Shown here: piece after piece, positions 44,300-53,599 of the stretch
Numbering within the stretch: the stretch's first letter is position 1
Layout of the letters: every line of letters starts with the position of its first letter
From: Flavobacteriaceae bacterium
Lineage (GTDB): Bacteria; Bacteroidota; Bacteroidia; Flavobacteriales; Flavobacteriaceae
DNA: 64,000 nt
NCBI GenBank assembly: GCA_947452415.1
Contig: CANGCT010000002.1
Coordinates: 1 to 64,000 of the forward strand
Direction of reading: 5' to 3'
The notes under the pieces: generated by a model
What the model was told of the DNA's origin: nothing
Database searches by the model: none
What the model saw: the letters and a program-made list of their open reading frames with translations, nothing else
Position numbers and translations under genes: made by a program

Positions 44300-45247
44300 T
44301 TATTCTTTGCTTGCCAAATATCTTTCGGCATCCAAAGCAGCCATACATCCAGTTCCTGCAGCAGTAATTGCTTGACGGTACACGTGGTCAGCGGCATCAC
44401 CACCTACAAATACACCAGTAACATTTGTTTTGGAAGTACCGGGAATGCTTACTATATATCCAGTTTCATCTAGGGTGATAAAGTCTTTAAAAATATCGGT
44501 ATTTGGCTTATGTCCAATTGCTACGAAAAAACCAGTTGCAGGAATTTCTTTAGTTTCACCAGAGTTTCTGTTTTTAACACGAACAGCAGTAACTACCTGT
44601 CCGTCACCTAAAACTTCATCGGTTTCTGTATTCAATAATATTTCAATATTTTCAGTTTTTCTAACACGTTCTGCCATGATTTTAGAAGCTCTAAATTGCT
44701 CACTTCTTACTAGCATGGTCACTTTTTTACAAAGCTTAGAAAGGTAATGTGCTTCCTCACAAGCCGAATCTCCAGCTCCAACTATTACAACTTCTTGATT
44801 TCTATAGAAAAAACCATCGCAAACAGCACATGCAGATACACCACCACCCATTTTTAAATAATGTTGTTCAGAATCTAAACCTAAATATTTTGCAGAAGCT
44901 CCAGTAGAAATGATTACAGTTTCACAATGTAATTCTTTAGTATCATTAATCCAAACTTTATGTATAGGCCCTGAAAAGTCTACTTTAGTAGCCCATCCAT
45001 CCCGAACATCGGTGCCAAAACGTTGTGCTTGTAGTTGTAAGTTAATCATCATTTCTGGTCCAGTAATTCCTTCAGGATTTCCAGGCCAGTTTTCTACCTC
45101 ATTGGTAGTAGTTAATTGTCCGCCAGGCTGTGTCCCTTGGTACAAAACCGGATTCATATTAGCTCTTGAAGCATATATAGCAGCAGTATAACCCGCTGGT
45201 CCAGAACCTATAATAAGACATTTTATTTTTTCAATTGTTTCAGACAT
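44300..45247 (-). CDS. trxB: Thioredoxin-disulfide reductase
   Basis: A 315-aa FAD/NADPH flavoprotein that reduces thioredoxin. The FAD-binding GSGPAG is at residues 14-19. The redox pair C140-AV-C143 is in ACAVCDGFF, the NADPH motif GAGDSA follows, and the C-terminal FAD segment is VTGVFVGGDAADHVYRQAITAAGTG split over two blocks. It is monocistronic with a terminator at 44241-44278 and a -7 element TACCTTTG on the minus strand at 45275-45268. It probably serves the CGNC thioredoxin and peroxidases at 27.8-32.5 kb. Confidence 0.96.
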   Translation of the reverse strand: MSETIEKIKCLIIGSGPAGYTAAIYASRANMNPVLYQGTQPGGQLTTTNEVENWPGNPEGITGPEMMINLQLQAQRFGTDVRDGWATKVDFSGPIHKVWINDTKELHCETVIISTGASAKYLGLDSEQHYLKMGGGVSACAVCDGFFYRNQEVVIVGAGDSACEEAHYLSKLCKKVTMLVRSEQFRASKIMAERVRKTENIEILLNTETDEVLGDGQVVTAVRVKNRNSGETKEIPATGFFVAIGHKPNTDIFKDFITLDETGYIVSIPGTSKTNVTGVFVGGDAADHVYRQAITAAGTGCMAALDAERYLASKE

Positions 45248-45267
45248 AACATAATTTTTAATAAATG

Positions 45268-45275
45268 CAAAGGTA
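45268..45275 (-). promoter_or_regulatory. -7 element TACCTTTG of trxB
   Basis: An exact TAnnTTTG on the minus strand, 20 bp before the trxB ATG. The -33 element is not clear. Confidence 0.45.
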
Positions 45276-45354
45276 AGTTTTTATTGAAATATATTCCTAA
45301 AAATGCGAACAGAAATAATATGGAAAATTTATTTAAATTATTAGGTGAAAATAT

Positions 45355-45385
45355 TTTGAGAACTGATTTATTGTGGCTATATTTG
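45355..45385 (+). promoter_or_regulatory. Promoter of tRNA-Pro
   Basis: TTTG at 45355-45358, a 19-bp spacer and TATATTTG at 45378-45385, both perfect for the Bacteroidota sigma-A consensus. It ends 10 bp before the mature tRNA 5' end. Confidence 0.8.
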
Positions 45386-45395
45386 CATCCGCTTT

Positions 45396-45470
45396 CGGGG
45401 TGTAGCGTAGCCCGGTTATCGCGCCTGCTTTGGGAGCAGGAGGCCGCAGGTTCGAATCCTGCCACCCCGA
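45396..45470 (+). tRNA. tRNA-Pro (anticodon TGG)
   Basis: A 75-nt cloverleaf. Acceptor arms CGGGGTG and CACCCCG, discriminator A. Anticodon stem CCTGC/GCAGG with loop TTTGGGA (anticodon TGG). T-arm GCAGG-TTCGAAT-CCTGC. The 3' CCA is not encoded. Promoter at 45355-45385, terminator at 45473-45508. Confidence 0.96.
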
Positions 45471-45472
45471 CA

Positions 45473-45508
45473 AAAGTCTTTTCATTTTATTGGAAAGACT
45501 TTTTTTTA
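45473..45508 (+). terminator. Terminator of the tRNA-Pro gene
   Basis: A 9-bp stem, AAAGTCTTT at 45473-45481 and AAAGACTTT at 45494-45502, followed by more T, directly after the tRNA 3' end. Confidence 0.8.
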
Positions 45509-45771
45509 TTGATTAAATCCAATATTTTATAATTGCTTAGCAAAATGATAAATGAAACATCTAATCTTAATTTGCCACTCTAAATCCAAAATGATTGAGA
45601 AAACCTAATTCTTTTTGTACATAATAGTGCTATTACAGATTTTGTTAATAAATTTGTGGCTAACATACCAACATCTAGATTTGTATCCATTAATTTTGAT
45701 ATTAATTCTTGGAATACCATTACAAAAAGGAATAACTCAAAACATTATATTTTTAAGAGAGAACTAAATAT

Positions 45772-47892
45772 ATGATTACAAATGCCAATTATAGATATAT
45801 AGATAGAGAAAAAAGTTGGTTAACTTTTAACGCTCGAGTATTACAAGAAGCTGCTGATGAAGCTGTTCCTTTATTGGATAGGCTTCGCTTTTTAGGAATT
45901 TTCTCAAATAATTTAGATGAATTCTTCAGAGTTCGCTTTGCTGCTATTCGGCGCTTAAGTTTGTCTGGTAAAACAGGAGAAAAAATTCTAGGCGGAATTA
46001 GTGCCCAACAATTGGTAAAAGATATTACCGCAATAGTTATTCAGCAACAATCCGAAAGTTTGAGAATACTTAGTATTATTGAAAAACAATTAGAAAAAGA
46101 AAATATCATAATTGTAAATGAAAATCAGTTATGCCAAGAACATCAAGACTTCGTTCATGAATTATTTATTGAAAAAGTAAGTCCAGAACTAGTCACTATT
46201 ATCCTAAATGATTTAGCAGAATTTCCTTTATTAAAAGATACTTCAGGATATTTGGCTATTAAATTAGTCATGAAAACGGATGAAAAATCCAAAGTATTAG
46301 GATTAATAAAACCCAAAAAAGAGATTCGGTATGCCATTATTGAAATACCAAAAAACATTAATAGAATTGTAGTACTTCCTTCTATTGGAGCCAAACAATA
46401 CATTATGTTATTAGACGATGTAATTCGATACAATTTAAGTAGTATTTTTAATATTTTTGATTACGAAAGTATTTCAGCACACATGATAAAAATTACTCGA
46501 GATGCCCAATTGGATATTGATAGTGATATGAGTAAAAGTATGTTGCAAAAAATTGCAACTTCGGTAAAAGATAGAAGAATAGGGGAGCCTGTTCGTTTCG
46601 TTTATGATAAAACTATTGATAAAGATACCTTGGATTTTTTCTTGAATAGAATGAAAATTGAATCAACCGACAGCATTATTCCCGGCGGAAGATACCATAA
46701 CCGTAGAGATTATATGAATTTTCCAAATTTAGGAAGGTTTGATTTATTATACCAACAAAAAAAACCTTTGGATGTTTTAGGATTGTCATTTGAAGGAAGT
46801 ATTTTACAAAAAATATCCCAAAAAGATTTCCTCATTTTTGCGCCCTATCAATCGTTTTCTTATTTAATAAAATTTTTGAGAGAAGTAGCTTTAGATCCTA
46901 AGGTAACAACTATAAAAATTACATTATATCGTTTAGCCAAAAATTCTCAAATTATCAGTTCTTTAATTAATGCTGCTAAAAATGGAAAACGAGTGGTGGT
47001 TCAAATTGAACTTCAAGCACGTTTTGATGAAGCTAATAATATTTCCTATGCCGAACAAATGCAACAAGAAGGAATTGAACTAATTTTTGGAATTAAAGGA
47101 CTTAAAGTGCACAGTAAAATATGCGTAATTGAAAGACTTGAAGAAAACAAGTTAAAGCGCTATGGGTTTATTTCTACTGGAAATTTTAATGAAGCAACAG
47201 CTAAAGTGTATACGGATGTTACTTTATTAACTAGTCATTCACAAATATTAAAAGATGTTACTAAAATTTTCGATTTTTTTGATATCAATTATAGATTGCA
47301 TCGATATAAACATTTAATAGTTTCACCACATTATTCGCGAGCTAAATTCTATAAACTTATTGATAGAGAAATTCATAATGCCATGGCAGGAAGACCAGCT
47401 TATATAAATTTAAAAATGAATAGTCTTTCAGATTTTGCAATGATAGACAAACTATATGAAGCTAGTAATGCTGGTGTGAAAATGAAATTACAAATTCGTG
47501 GAATTTGTTCCTTAATACCCGGAGTAAAAGGTATGAGTGAAAATATTGAAGCAATTAGTATTGTTGATAATTTTCTGGAACATTCTAGAGTTTTTATATT
47601 TTGTAACGACGGTAATCCCGACGTGTTTATATCATCTGCCGATTTTATGACTAGAAATATCGATGGTAGGGTAGAAGTAACATGTCCAATTTATCAAGAA
47701 GATATTAAAAAACAACTAATTGATACCTTTGAAGTTGGCTGGAAAGGAAATGTAAAAGCGAGATACCATTCAGAAAAACTAGATAATAAATATAGAATTA
47801 GAAAAGAAAACGAACCAATTTTTAGAGCCCAACAGGAAACCTATAATTATTATCAAAACCAGCAGGAGACTACTAGTGAAAATATGTTTTAG
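45772..47892 (+). CDS. ppk: Polyphosphate kinase 1
   Basis: A 706-aa enzyme that polymerises the gamma phosphate of ATP into polyphosphate. The N-terminal domain opens RYIDREKSWLTFNARVLQEA, with FLGIFSNNLDEFFRVR following. The catalytic PLD-like halves contain ITLYRLAKNSQI, GIKGLKVHSKICVIER (autophosphorylated His) and FISTGNFNEATAKVYTD. The C-terminal half has EHSRVFIFCN and SADFMTRNIDGRVEV. Ppx follows 30 bp later. A -7-like TAATTTTG at 45691-45698 may be part of the promoter. Confidence 0.96.
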   Translation: MITNANYRYIDREKSWLTFNARVLQEAADEAVPLLDRLRFLGIFSNNLDEFFRVRFAAIRRLSLSGKTGEKILGGISAQQLVKDITAIVIQQQSESLRILSIIEKQLEKENIIIVNENQLCQEHQDFVHELFIEKVSPELVTIILNDLAEFPLLKDTSGYLAIKLVMKTDEKSKVLGLIKPKKEIRYAIIEIPKNINRIVVLPSIGAKQYIMLLDDVIRYNLSSIFNIFDYESISAHMIKITRDAQLDIDSDMSKSMLQKIATSVKDRRIGEPVRFVYDKTIDKDTLDFFLNRMKIESTDSIIPGGRYHNRRDYMNFPNLGRFDLLYQQKKPLDVLGLSFEGSILQKISQKDFLIFAPYQSFSYLIKFLREVALDPKVTTIKITLYRLAKNSQIISSLINAAKNGKRVVVQIELQARFDEANNISYAEQMQQEGIELIFGIKGLKVHSKICVIERLEENKLKRYGFISTGNFNEATAKVYTDVTLLTSHSQILKDVTKIFDFFDINYRLHRYKHLIVSPHYSRAKFYKLIDREIHNAMAGRPAYINLKMNSLSDFAMIDKLYEASNAGVKMKLQIRGICSLIPGVKGMSENIEAISIVDNFLEHSRVFIFCNDGNPDVFISSADFMTRNIDGRVEVTCPIYQEDIKKQLIDTFEVGWKGNVKARYHSEKLDNKYRIRKENEPIFRAQQETYNYYQNQQETTSENMF

Positions 47893-47922
47893 TACAAACA
47901 AAATAATACCCAACCATAAGAC

Positions 47923-48813
47923 ATGATTTCAATAAAAAAATATGCTGCAATTGACATTGGTTCCAATGCCATGCGATTGCTAATAACCAACATAGTAGAA
48001 CAAGAAGGCAAAGAAACACAATTCAATAAATCGGCACTTATTAGGGTGCCAATTCGTTTGGGTCAGGATGCATTTACTGTTGGTGAAATTATTTCCGAAA
48101 ATATTGATAGAATGGTAGATGCAATGGATGCTTTTAGACTTTTAATGAAAGTTTATAAAGTTGATAATTACAAGGCTTGTGCAACTTCTGCAATGAGAGA
48201 AGCCTATAATGGAAAAGAAGTTGCAGCTATTATTAAAGAAAAAACTAAAATTGAGATTGAAATAATTGACGGAAAACAAGAAGCAGCTATTATTGCATCC
48301 TCTGACTTGCATAATTTTATTGCTACTGATAAAACATATTTATATGTAGATGTTGGTGGTGGTAGCACCGAATTTTCTCTTTTTGCAGATGGACAAATGG
48401 TGGCGTCTAAATCTTTTAAAAATGGTACAGTTCGATTACTTAATGACATGGTAAATGAAGTTGTTTGGCAAGAAATTGAAAAATGGATTACTACGAATTG
48501 CAAGCCATATGAAAATATTACCCTTATTGGTTCGGGTGGAAATATTAATAAGTTATTCAAACTTTCCGAAAAACAACAAGATAAACCCTTGTCTTTCTTG
48601 TATTTAAATGCTCAATACCAATATTTAAATTCTTTAACTTACGAGCAGCGCATAGCCGAACTTGGTTTAAATACCGATCGAGCCGACGTTATCATTCCTG
48701 CAACCAGAATCTATCTTAATGCTATGAAATGGAGTGGTGCCCGACAAATATACGTGCCTAAAATAGGACTTTCCGATGGAATTGTTAAGGCTTTATATTA
48801 TGGTACTATTTAA
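47923..48813 (+). CDS. ppx: Exopolyphosphatase / guanosine pentaphosphate phosphohydrolase family
   Basis: A 296-aa ASKHA-fold enzyme. The phosphate 1 motif is AAIDIGSNAMRLLI at residues 8-21, followed by CATSAMREAYNG, the phosphate 2 motif YVDVGGGSTEFSLF and LIGSGGNINKL. It is the short form without the C-terminal HD-like domains of E. coli Ppx. It degrades polyphosphate from its free end and so opposes the upstream ppk in the same operon. Confidence 0.93.
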   Translation: MISIKKYAAIDIGSNAMRLLITNIVEQEGKETQFNKSALIRVPIRLGQDAFTVGEIISENIDRMVDAMDAFRLLMKVYKVDNYKACATSAMREAYNGKEVAAIIKEKTKIEIEIIDGKQEAAIIASSDLHNFIATDKTYLYVDVGGGSTEFSLFADGQMVASKSFKNGTVRLLNDMVNEVVWQEIEKWITTNCKPYENITLIGSGGNINKLFKLSEKQQDKPLSFLYLNAQYQYLNSLTYEQRIAELGLNTDRADVIIPATRIYLNAMKWSGARQIYVPKIGLSDGIVKALYYGTI

Positions 48814-48848
48814 ATTAAAAATTAATTTCAAAACACAAAACCCATATT

Positions 48849-49850
48849 ATGAAAAAAATAATTTTACTTTTAACATTTTTATCTTTAGTTTCTTGTAAAC
48901 ATGAAGAAAAACCCTTTACTTATTTCGAATCGCAAGAAACTGGAATTCAAAATGGCGGAGTTAAAATGATTGCAATTGAAACTCCTAAAGGAAAGTTTAA
49001 TGTTTGGACAAAACGTTTTGGAAACAATCCGAAAATAAAAGTGCTATTGCTTAATGGCGGTCCCGGATTGTCGCACGAATATTTTGAATGTATGGAAAGT
49101 TTTCTTCCAAAAGAAGGAATCGAATTTATCTATTACGATCAACTAGGTACTGGTTTTTCTGACAATCCAAACGACACTACTATGTGGGATTTACCACGAT
49201 ATGTAGAGGAAGTAGAGCAAGTTCGTGTTGCTTTGCAACTTAACAAAGATAATTTTTATCTTTTGGGACATTCTTGGGGTGGAATACTTGCAATGCAATA
49301 TGCCTTGAAATATCAGAATAATTTAAAAGGTCTAGTGGTTTCTAATATGATGGCTAGTTGCCCTAAATATGGCGAATATTCTAAAGTGTTAGAAAAACAA
49401 ATGAATCCAGAAGTATTAAAAACGATTAGAGATTTGGAAGCCAAAAAAGATTATGCCAATCCTAAATACATGGAATTATTGATGGCAAATTTCTATAATC
49501 AGCATATACTAAGAAAACCAGTTAATGAATGGCCTGAGCCGGTAACAAGATCTTCTGGAAGAATGAATCAATCGCTTTATATTACTATGCAAGGACCAAG
49601 CGAATTAGGCCTTTCAGGTAAATTAACTAATTGGGATGTTTCTAAAGAATTGAAAAATATTACCATTTCTACTTTAGTTATTGGAGGAAAATACGATACG
49701 ATGGATCCTGAATACATGAAATGGATGGCAACTCAATTTACAAAAGGAACTTATTTGTACTGCGCCAACGGAAGCCACATGAGTATGTATGACGACCAAC
49801 AAACCTATATGAATGGCTTGATTGATTTTTTAAAAAAAGGAGAAAAGTAG
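48849..49850 (+). CDS. Lipoprotein alpha/beta hydrolase, proline iminopeptidase family
   Basis: A 333-aa S33-type hydrolase. A lipobox, LSLVSC at residues 12-17, follows the signal segment, so the protein is probably membrane-anchored. Motifs: oxyanion LLNGGPGLSHEYF, YYDQLGTGFSD, nucleophile GHSWGG (Ser about 138), acid VIGGKYDTMDP, and histidine ANGSHMSMYDD. It would remove N-terminal proline or similar residues from peptides. It may be cotranscribed with ppk-ppx (35-bp gap). The bidirectional terminator at 49866-49903 follows. Confidence 0.9.
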   Translation: MKKIILLLTFLSLVSCKHEEKPFTYFESQETGIQNGGVKMIAIETPKGKFNVWTKRFGNNPKIKVLLLNGGPGLSHEYFECMESFLPKEGIEFIYYDQLGTGFSDNPNDTTMWDLPRYVEEVEQVRVALQLNKDNFYLLGHSWGGILAMQYALKYQNNLKGLVVSNMMASCPKYGEYSKVLEKQMNPEVLKTIRDLEAKKDYANPKYMELLMANFYNQHILRKPVNEWPEPVTRSSGRMNQSLYITMQGPSELGLSGKLTNWDVSKELKNITISTLVIGGKYDTMDPEYMKWMATQFTKGTYLYCANGSHMSMYDDQQTYMNGLIDFLKKGEK

Positions 49851-49865
49851 GTTCGAAGTATAATT

Positions 49866-49903
49866 AAAAAAGGGATTGAAGTTTTTTCAATCCCTTTTTT
49901 TTT
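49866..49903. terminator. Bidirectional terminator between the hydrolase gene and dnaX
   Basis: A 15-bp perfect stem, AAAAAAGGGATTGAA at 49866-49880 and TTCAATCCCTTTTTT at 49886-49900, with a 5-nt loop. T-runs on both strands serve the convergent genes; it touches the dnaX stop codon. Confidence 0.9.
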
Positions 49904-51676
49904 ATAAATCTAAATCAAATGTTTTTCGTAATTCTTCTAAATGCGGATTGATTTCATTTAATCTATTGTATTTGTCTTGTGCCGTAAAAGCCACTTTGCT
50001 TTTTACATTTTCATTTACTATAACTTCAATGTTAATTTCGTGGTTGTGTAAATGGCCTCGTAAATATCCTAAAAGTTCATTTTTTTCTCTTTCAAAATCA
50101 ATTTTGGAACCTTCATTGGGTAATTCGTAAACGATTTTAAAACCCTCTAATTTTGGGTCACTAATTCGCAATAGCGAACCCATAATCATCAATCCTTTGT
50201 CGTTTAATCTTTGGGCATATTTAAACCAAAAAGTTAGCATTTCAGTTTCGGTAAATTCCTCTGTTGGAAAATGAACTACTTCTTTTACCACTCCTTTTTG
50301 TGCTTCTTGCATTTCTTTTTTAGCTCTAATACTCGATAAGGATAAAGCAGAAACTTTAAGTTGGGGTGTTGTAAGTTCTGGGTTCTGGTTTCTAGGTTCT
50401 GGGTCTTGGGTAATGGTAGAAACTATTTCAACCACATCTTCACTTTGTATTTCCAACTTCGTAGCTCCAACTTCAGAATCACTTCGTATCTCCAACTTCG
50501 TACTTCGTACTTCTAAATCACTTCCATCTTCCGTCTTCCGACTTCCAACTTCTGCAATAGAGAAATCTTGTTTTCTAAAATAGGTGGGTGGAATTATAAA
50601 CTCAGCTTTTTTTTTTCTCCATCAAAGTTGATAGAGCAAAGCTGCATAAGTGCTAGTTCAACCAACAGTCGTTGGTTTTGGGAAACTTTAAATTTTAGGT
50701 CGCAATCATTAGCAATTTCGATTCCTTTTAAAAGAAAATCCGAATGGCATTTGTGTGCTTGCTCTCCATATAATTTTTGTGCTTGTTCACCAGCCTCTAA
50801 CAAAGTTAAAGTTGCTGGATTTTTACAAACTAATAAATCTCTAAAATGAGAAGCCAATCCAGAAATAAAATGGTGTCCATCAAATCCTTTGGCTAAAATT
50901 TCATTGTAAGAAATTAAGATTTGAGGAATATTATTTTCCAAAATCAAATCGGTAATTGTTATGTAAGTTTCGTAGTCTAAAACGTTTAAGTTTTCTGTAA
51001 CTGCCTGACGAGTTAGATTGGTTCCACAATAAGAAACCACCCTGTCAAAAATAGACAAAGCATCTCGCATGGCACCATCTGCTTTTTGTGCAATAATATG
51101 TAAGGCATCATCTTCGCAAGTTATTCCTTGACTTGCTGCAACTTCTGCTAAATGTTCTTTGGCATCTTTAACCGTAATTCGTTTAAAATCAAATATTTGA
51201 CAACGAGATAATATAGTTGGAATTATTTTGTGTTTTTCCGTCGTTGCTAAAATGAAAATGGCATGTTTAGGCGGTTCTTCTAATGTTTTTAAAAAAGCAT
51301 TAAAAGCTGCAGAAGATAACATGTGCACCTCATCTATAATATAAACTTTGTATTGGCCGGTTTGTGGGGGAATTCTAACTTGGTCAATTAAATTCCGAAT
51401 ATCATCTACCGAGTTGTTAGAAGCGGCATCCAATTCGAAAACATTAAATGCAAAATCTTCGTTGGGATCATCATAACCAGGTTGGTTAATTTTTCGAGCC
51501 AAAATTCGAGCGCAAGTTGTTTTTCCAACACCACGAGGTCCTGTAAATAATAAGGCAGAAGCAAGGTGGTTAGTTTCAATAGCATTAAGCAAAGTATTTG
51601 TAATAGCTTGTTGTCCCACCACATCTTTAAATGTTTGCGGACGGTACTTACGAGCAGATACTACAAATTGTTCCAT
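49902..51676 (-). CDS. dnaX: DNA polymerase III subunit tau (long form, through a -1 frameshift)
   Basis: Two frames together encode one DnaX of about 591 aa. Frame one (from ATG 51676) carries the clamp-loader AAA+ domain and runs to AAG at 50608-50606. Frame -1 resumes at GCT 50606-50604 (AEFIIPPTYFRKQ) and stays open to 49902. The join is an A10 tract at 50616-50607 ending in A AAA AAG. The -1 part encodes a linker made of DNA repeats (about 50370-50560) and the conserved tau C-terminus (MLTFWFKYAQRL, LLGYLRGHLHNHEINIEVI, KTFDLDL). It links the polymerase core to the helicase. Alternatives are an indel or a homopolymer sequencing error. Confidence 0.82.
50370..50560 (-). repeat. Short-period repeats inside the dnaX tau linker
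   Basis: Two blocks. 50374-50410 is built of CCCAGAAC / CCTAGAAAC units. 50445-50560 is built of GGAAGTY / GGAAGAY / GAAGTAC / GAAGTTGGA units with a period of about 7-9 bp. Both are translated in the -1 frame. Related sequence occurs in glmM (55117-55155) and at 61664-61684. Confidence 0.6.
50594..51676 (-). CDS. dnaX: DnaX short form (gamma-like clamp-loader ATPase) from the zero frame
   Basis: A 360-aa zero-frame product of the same start. The P-loop GPRGVGKT is at residues 46-53. The zinc module usual after it is reduced to NQPGYDDPNEDF with no cysteines. Walker B YIIDEVHMLS, sensor 1 ILATTEKHK and the domain III clamp-loader collar follow. After the A10 tract it adds only Leu-Ser-Leu and stops at TAA 50596-50594. 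This is close to where a gamma subunit would end, so the short form could be functional. Whether both forms exist depends on recoding at the A-run. Confidence 0.7.
   Translation of the reverse strand: MEQFVVSARKYRPQTFKDVVGQQAITNTLLNAIETNHLASALLFTGPRGVGKTTCARILARKINQPGYDDPNEDFAFNVFELDAASNNSVDDIRNLIDQVRIPPQTGQYKVYIIDEVHMLSSAAFNAFLKTLEEPPKHAIFILATTEKHKIIPTILSRCQIFDFKRITVKDAKEHLAEVAASQGITCEDDALHIIAQKADGAMRDALSIFDRVVSYCGTNLTRQAVTENLNVLDYETYITITDLILENNIPQILISYNEILAKGFDGHHFISGLASHFRDLLVCKNPATLTLLEAGEQAQKLYGEQAHKCHSDFLLKGIEIANDCDLKFKVSQNQRLLVELALMQLCSINFDGEKKKLSL
50604..50620 (-). other. Candidate dnaX slippery site (A10, in-frame A AAA AAG)
   Basis: On the minus strand: GGAG, ten A (50616-50607), GCT. 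Zero-frame codons are GGA GAA AAA AAA AAG CTG. A -1 slip after AAG gives GCT. It allows ribosomal -1 slippage as in E. coli dnaX, or transcriptional slippage as in Thermus. No strong downstream stem-loop was seen. Confidence 0.65.
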
Positions 51677-51744
51677 TGAATTTTTATTGGATTACAAATA
51701 TAGGTTTGAAATACCAAATATCAAATTATAAATATTAAAATTGT

Positions 51745-53565
51745 TTATTCAATAATCATTTCTTTTAATTTCTCTCTATAGGCTTCTAGAATATCCATTT
51801 TAGAAATTAATCCAAAAAACTTTCCATTATTAGTAACAATAAGATGTGATTGATTAGAAGTTTCAAATTTTTCCATGATACTTTCCATACCGTCATCGTG
51901 GTGAATTATTTCTTTGGGATGCGAAAGAATTTCACTTATCATTGTAAATTTTATCCGATAAGGATTAAAAATAATAGATCGAATTTCTTCAAAATCAACG
52001 ATTCCTAATAGTTTGTTTTTCTCATCCAATACCGGAATTATTGATAGATTAACTGTTGCTAAATGATCCACTAAACTTTCTAATGATTTGTCAAGTGAAG
52101 TAGTTTTAACACTAGTATCTACTAGTTTTAAAAAGTCAATGCTTTGTAGAATATTTTTATCTTTATCACTGGTAAAAACTTCGCCACGATCGGCTAAGGC
52201 TTTAACATCCATAGAATAATTGTCAAATTGTTTAGATACAGCATAACTAATAGAAGATACAATCATTAACGGAACCATTAAATCGTAACCACCAGTTATC
52301 TCTCCAATTAAGAAAATTGCCGTTAATGGTGCATGAAATAAACCGCTTAATATTCCTGCCATTCCTACAATTGTGAAATTTGCAATAGGTAAAGTATTGG
52401 ATAAACCTAACAAATGGATAGCTTTTGCAACAAAAAAACCTAAGTAAGAACCTACAAATAGAGCAGGAGCAAAGTTACCTCCATTTCCTCCAGAGCCTAT
52501 AGTTAGTCCAGTTGCAAACGATTTCAGTAAAACTACAATTCCTACAAATGCTAATAAAACCCATTGTTTACTTTCGTAGTTTTCTAGTAAAGTATTATTT
52601 AAAATGGTTTCGGGATGTCCGTTGGATAAGATTTTAATACTTTCATAACCTTCGCCAAAAAGGGTTGGAAAAAAGAAAATTAGCATTGCTAAAATACTGG
52701 CTCCAAATACTGCTTTTTTATAAGTGTTATTTTTAAATCGGCTAAAAAAATGTTCCACTCTTCTAAAGTTTCTTGCATGATACACGGATACAATTCCTGC
52801 TAAAATACCTAGTAGAATATAATAAGGGGTATTGTGAAAATTAAAAGTAAGTTCTTGTTTGAAACTCAACAGTACATCTTGACTTAAAAGGATTTCCGAT
52901 ACTAAAGCACCCGTTGCAGCAGATATTATAATTGGAATAAAAGCCGAAATACTAACATCGGTTAGAACAACTTCAATAGCAAATAACACTCCTGCAATTG
53001 GAGCATTAAAAGCAGCACCAATTCCGGCAGCAACCCCACAAGCCAAAAGCAAAATTCGATCTTTTTGGGATAGCTTATATTTTTGAGCAAAATTCGATCC
53101 AAATGCTGCTCCAGTGATTGTAATTGGGCTTTCCAATCCAGCAGAACCACCAAGTCCAACGGTAAGCGAACTTGTAATTATTTGAGCATACATTTGCTTT
53201 TTAGGCATAATGCCACCTTTTTTTGCAACGGCAAATAATATTCGGGAACTACCTTTTTCAATAGATCCATCTAGAAATTTCTTCACCACAAAAACGGTCA
53301 ATAAAATTCCGATAATAGGAAAAAGACTGTTAGCATAAGGTAATTTTAAATACCCATTAGCATAGCTAGAAAACTTAAAAACATTGTGTGCAAAACTCTT
53401 TAAAATAATTACTGCCAAAGCACAAGATATTGCCACGGCAACACTCGCTAGATAAATAAAATTCCTTTCCGATAAAATGGTTTTGGCTAAAAAGAATACC
53501 GCCTCTAACCGTCGAGTAATTCGTCGGAAAAATAATTGAACAGAAACAGATTTACGATTAGGCAT
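51745..53565 (-). CDS. ClC-type chloride channel/antiporter with CBS pair
   Basis: A 606-aa membrane protein. The ClC core has about 10-12 helices. The selectivity and gating segments are GLGGSAGLESPITITGAAFG, with the gating-type Glu in GLESP, then CGVAAGIGAAFNAPIAGVLFA, and GSGGNGGNFAPALFVG. Two C-terminal CBS domains lie at about 470-600 (LSIIPVLDEKNKLLGIVDF; SHLIVTNNGKFFGLISKMDILEA in two pieces). It is probably a Cl-/H+ antiporter or channel for pH or anion balance, regulated by nucleotide at CBS. It lies 34 bp after alkD and 68 bp before dnaX. Confidence 0.93.
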   Translation of the reverse strand: MPNRKSVSVQLFFRRITRRLEAVFFLAKTILSERNFIYLASVAVAISCALAVIILKSFAHNVFKFSSYANGYLKLPYANSLFPIIGILLTVFVVKKFLDGSIEKGSSRILFAVAKKGGIMPKKQMYAQIITSSLTVGLGGSAGLESPITITGAAFGSNFAQKYKLSQKDRILLLACGVAAGIGAAFNAPIAGVLFAIEVVLTDVSISAFIPIIISAATGALVSEILLSQDVLLSFKQELTFNFHNTPYYILLGILAGIVSVYHARNFRRVEHFFSRFKNNTYKKAVFGASILAMLIFFFPTLFGEGYESIKILSNGHPETILNNTLLENYESKQWVLLAFVGIVVLLKSFATGLTIGSGGNGGNFAPALFVGSYLGFFVAKAIHLLGLSNTLPIANFTIVGMAGILSGLFHAPLTAIFLIGEITGGYDLMVPLMIVSSISYAVSKQFDNYSMDVKALADRGEVFTSDKDKNILQSIDFLKLVDTSVKTTSLDKSLESLVDHLATVNLSIIPVLDEKNKLLGIVDFEEIRSIIFNPYRIKFTMISEILSHPKEIIHHDDGMESIMEKFETSNQSHLIVTNNGKFFGLISKMDILEAYREKLKEMIIE

Positions 53566-53599
53566 TAGTGAACATTTTCAAAAGGAAAACAAATATAGG

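Noticed and set aside
45223-45465. Minus-strand ORF starting MAGFEPAASCSQSRRDNRATL
   Set aside because: It is antisense to tRNA-Pro; this is the well-known spurious product produced by reading tRNA genes backwards.
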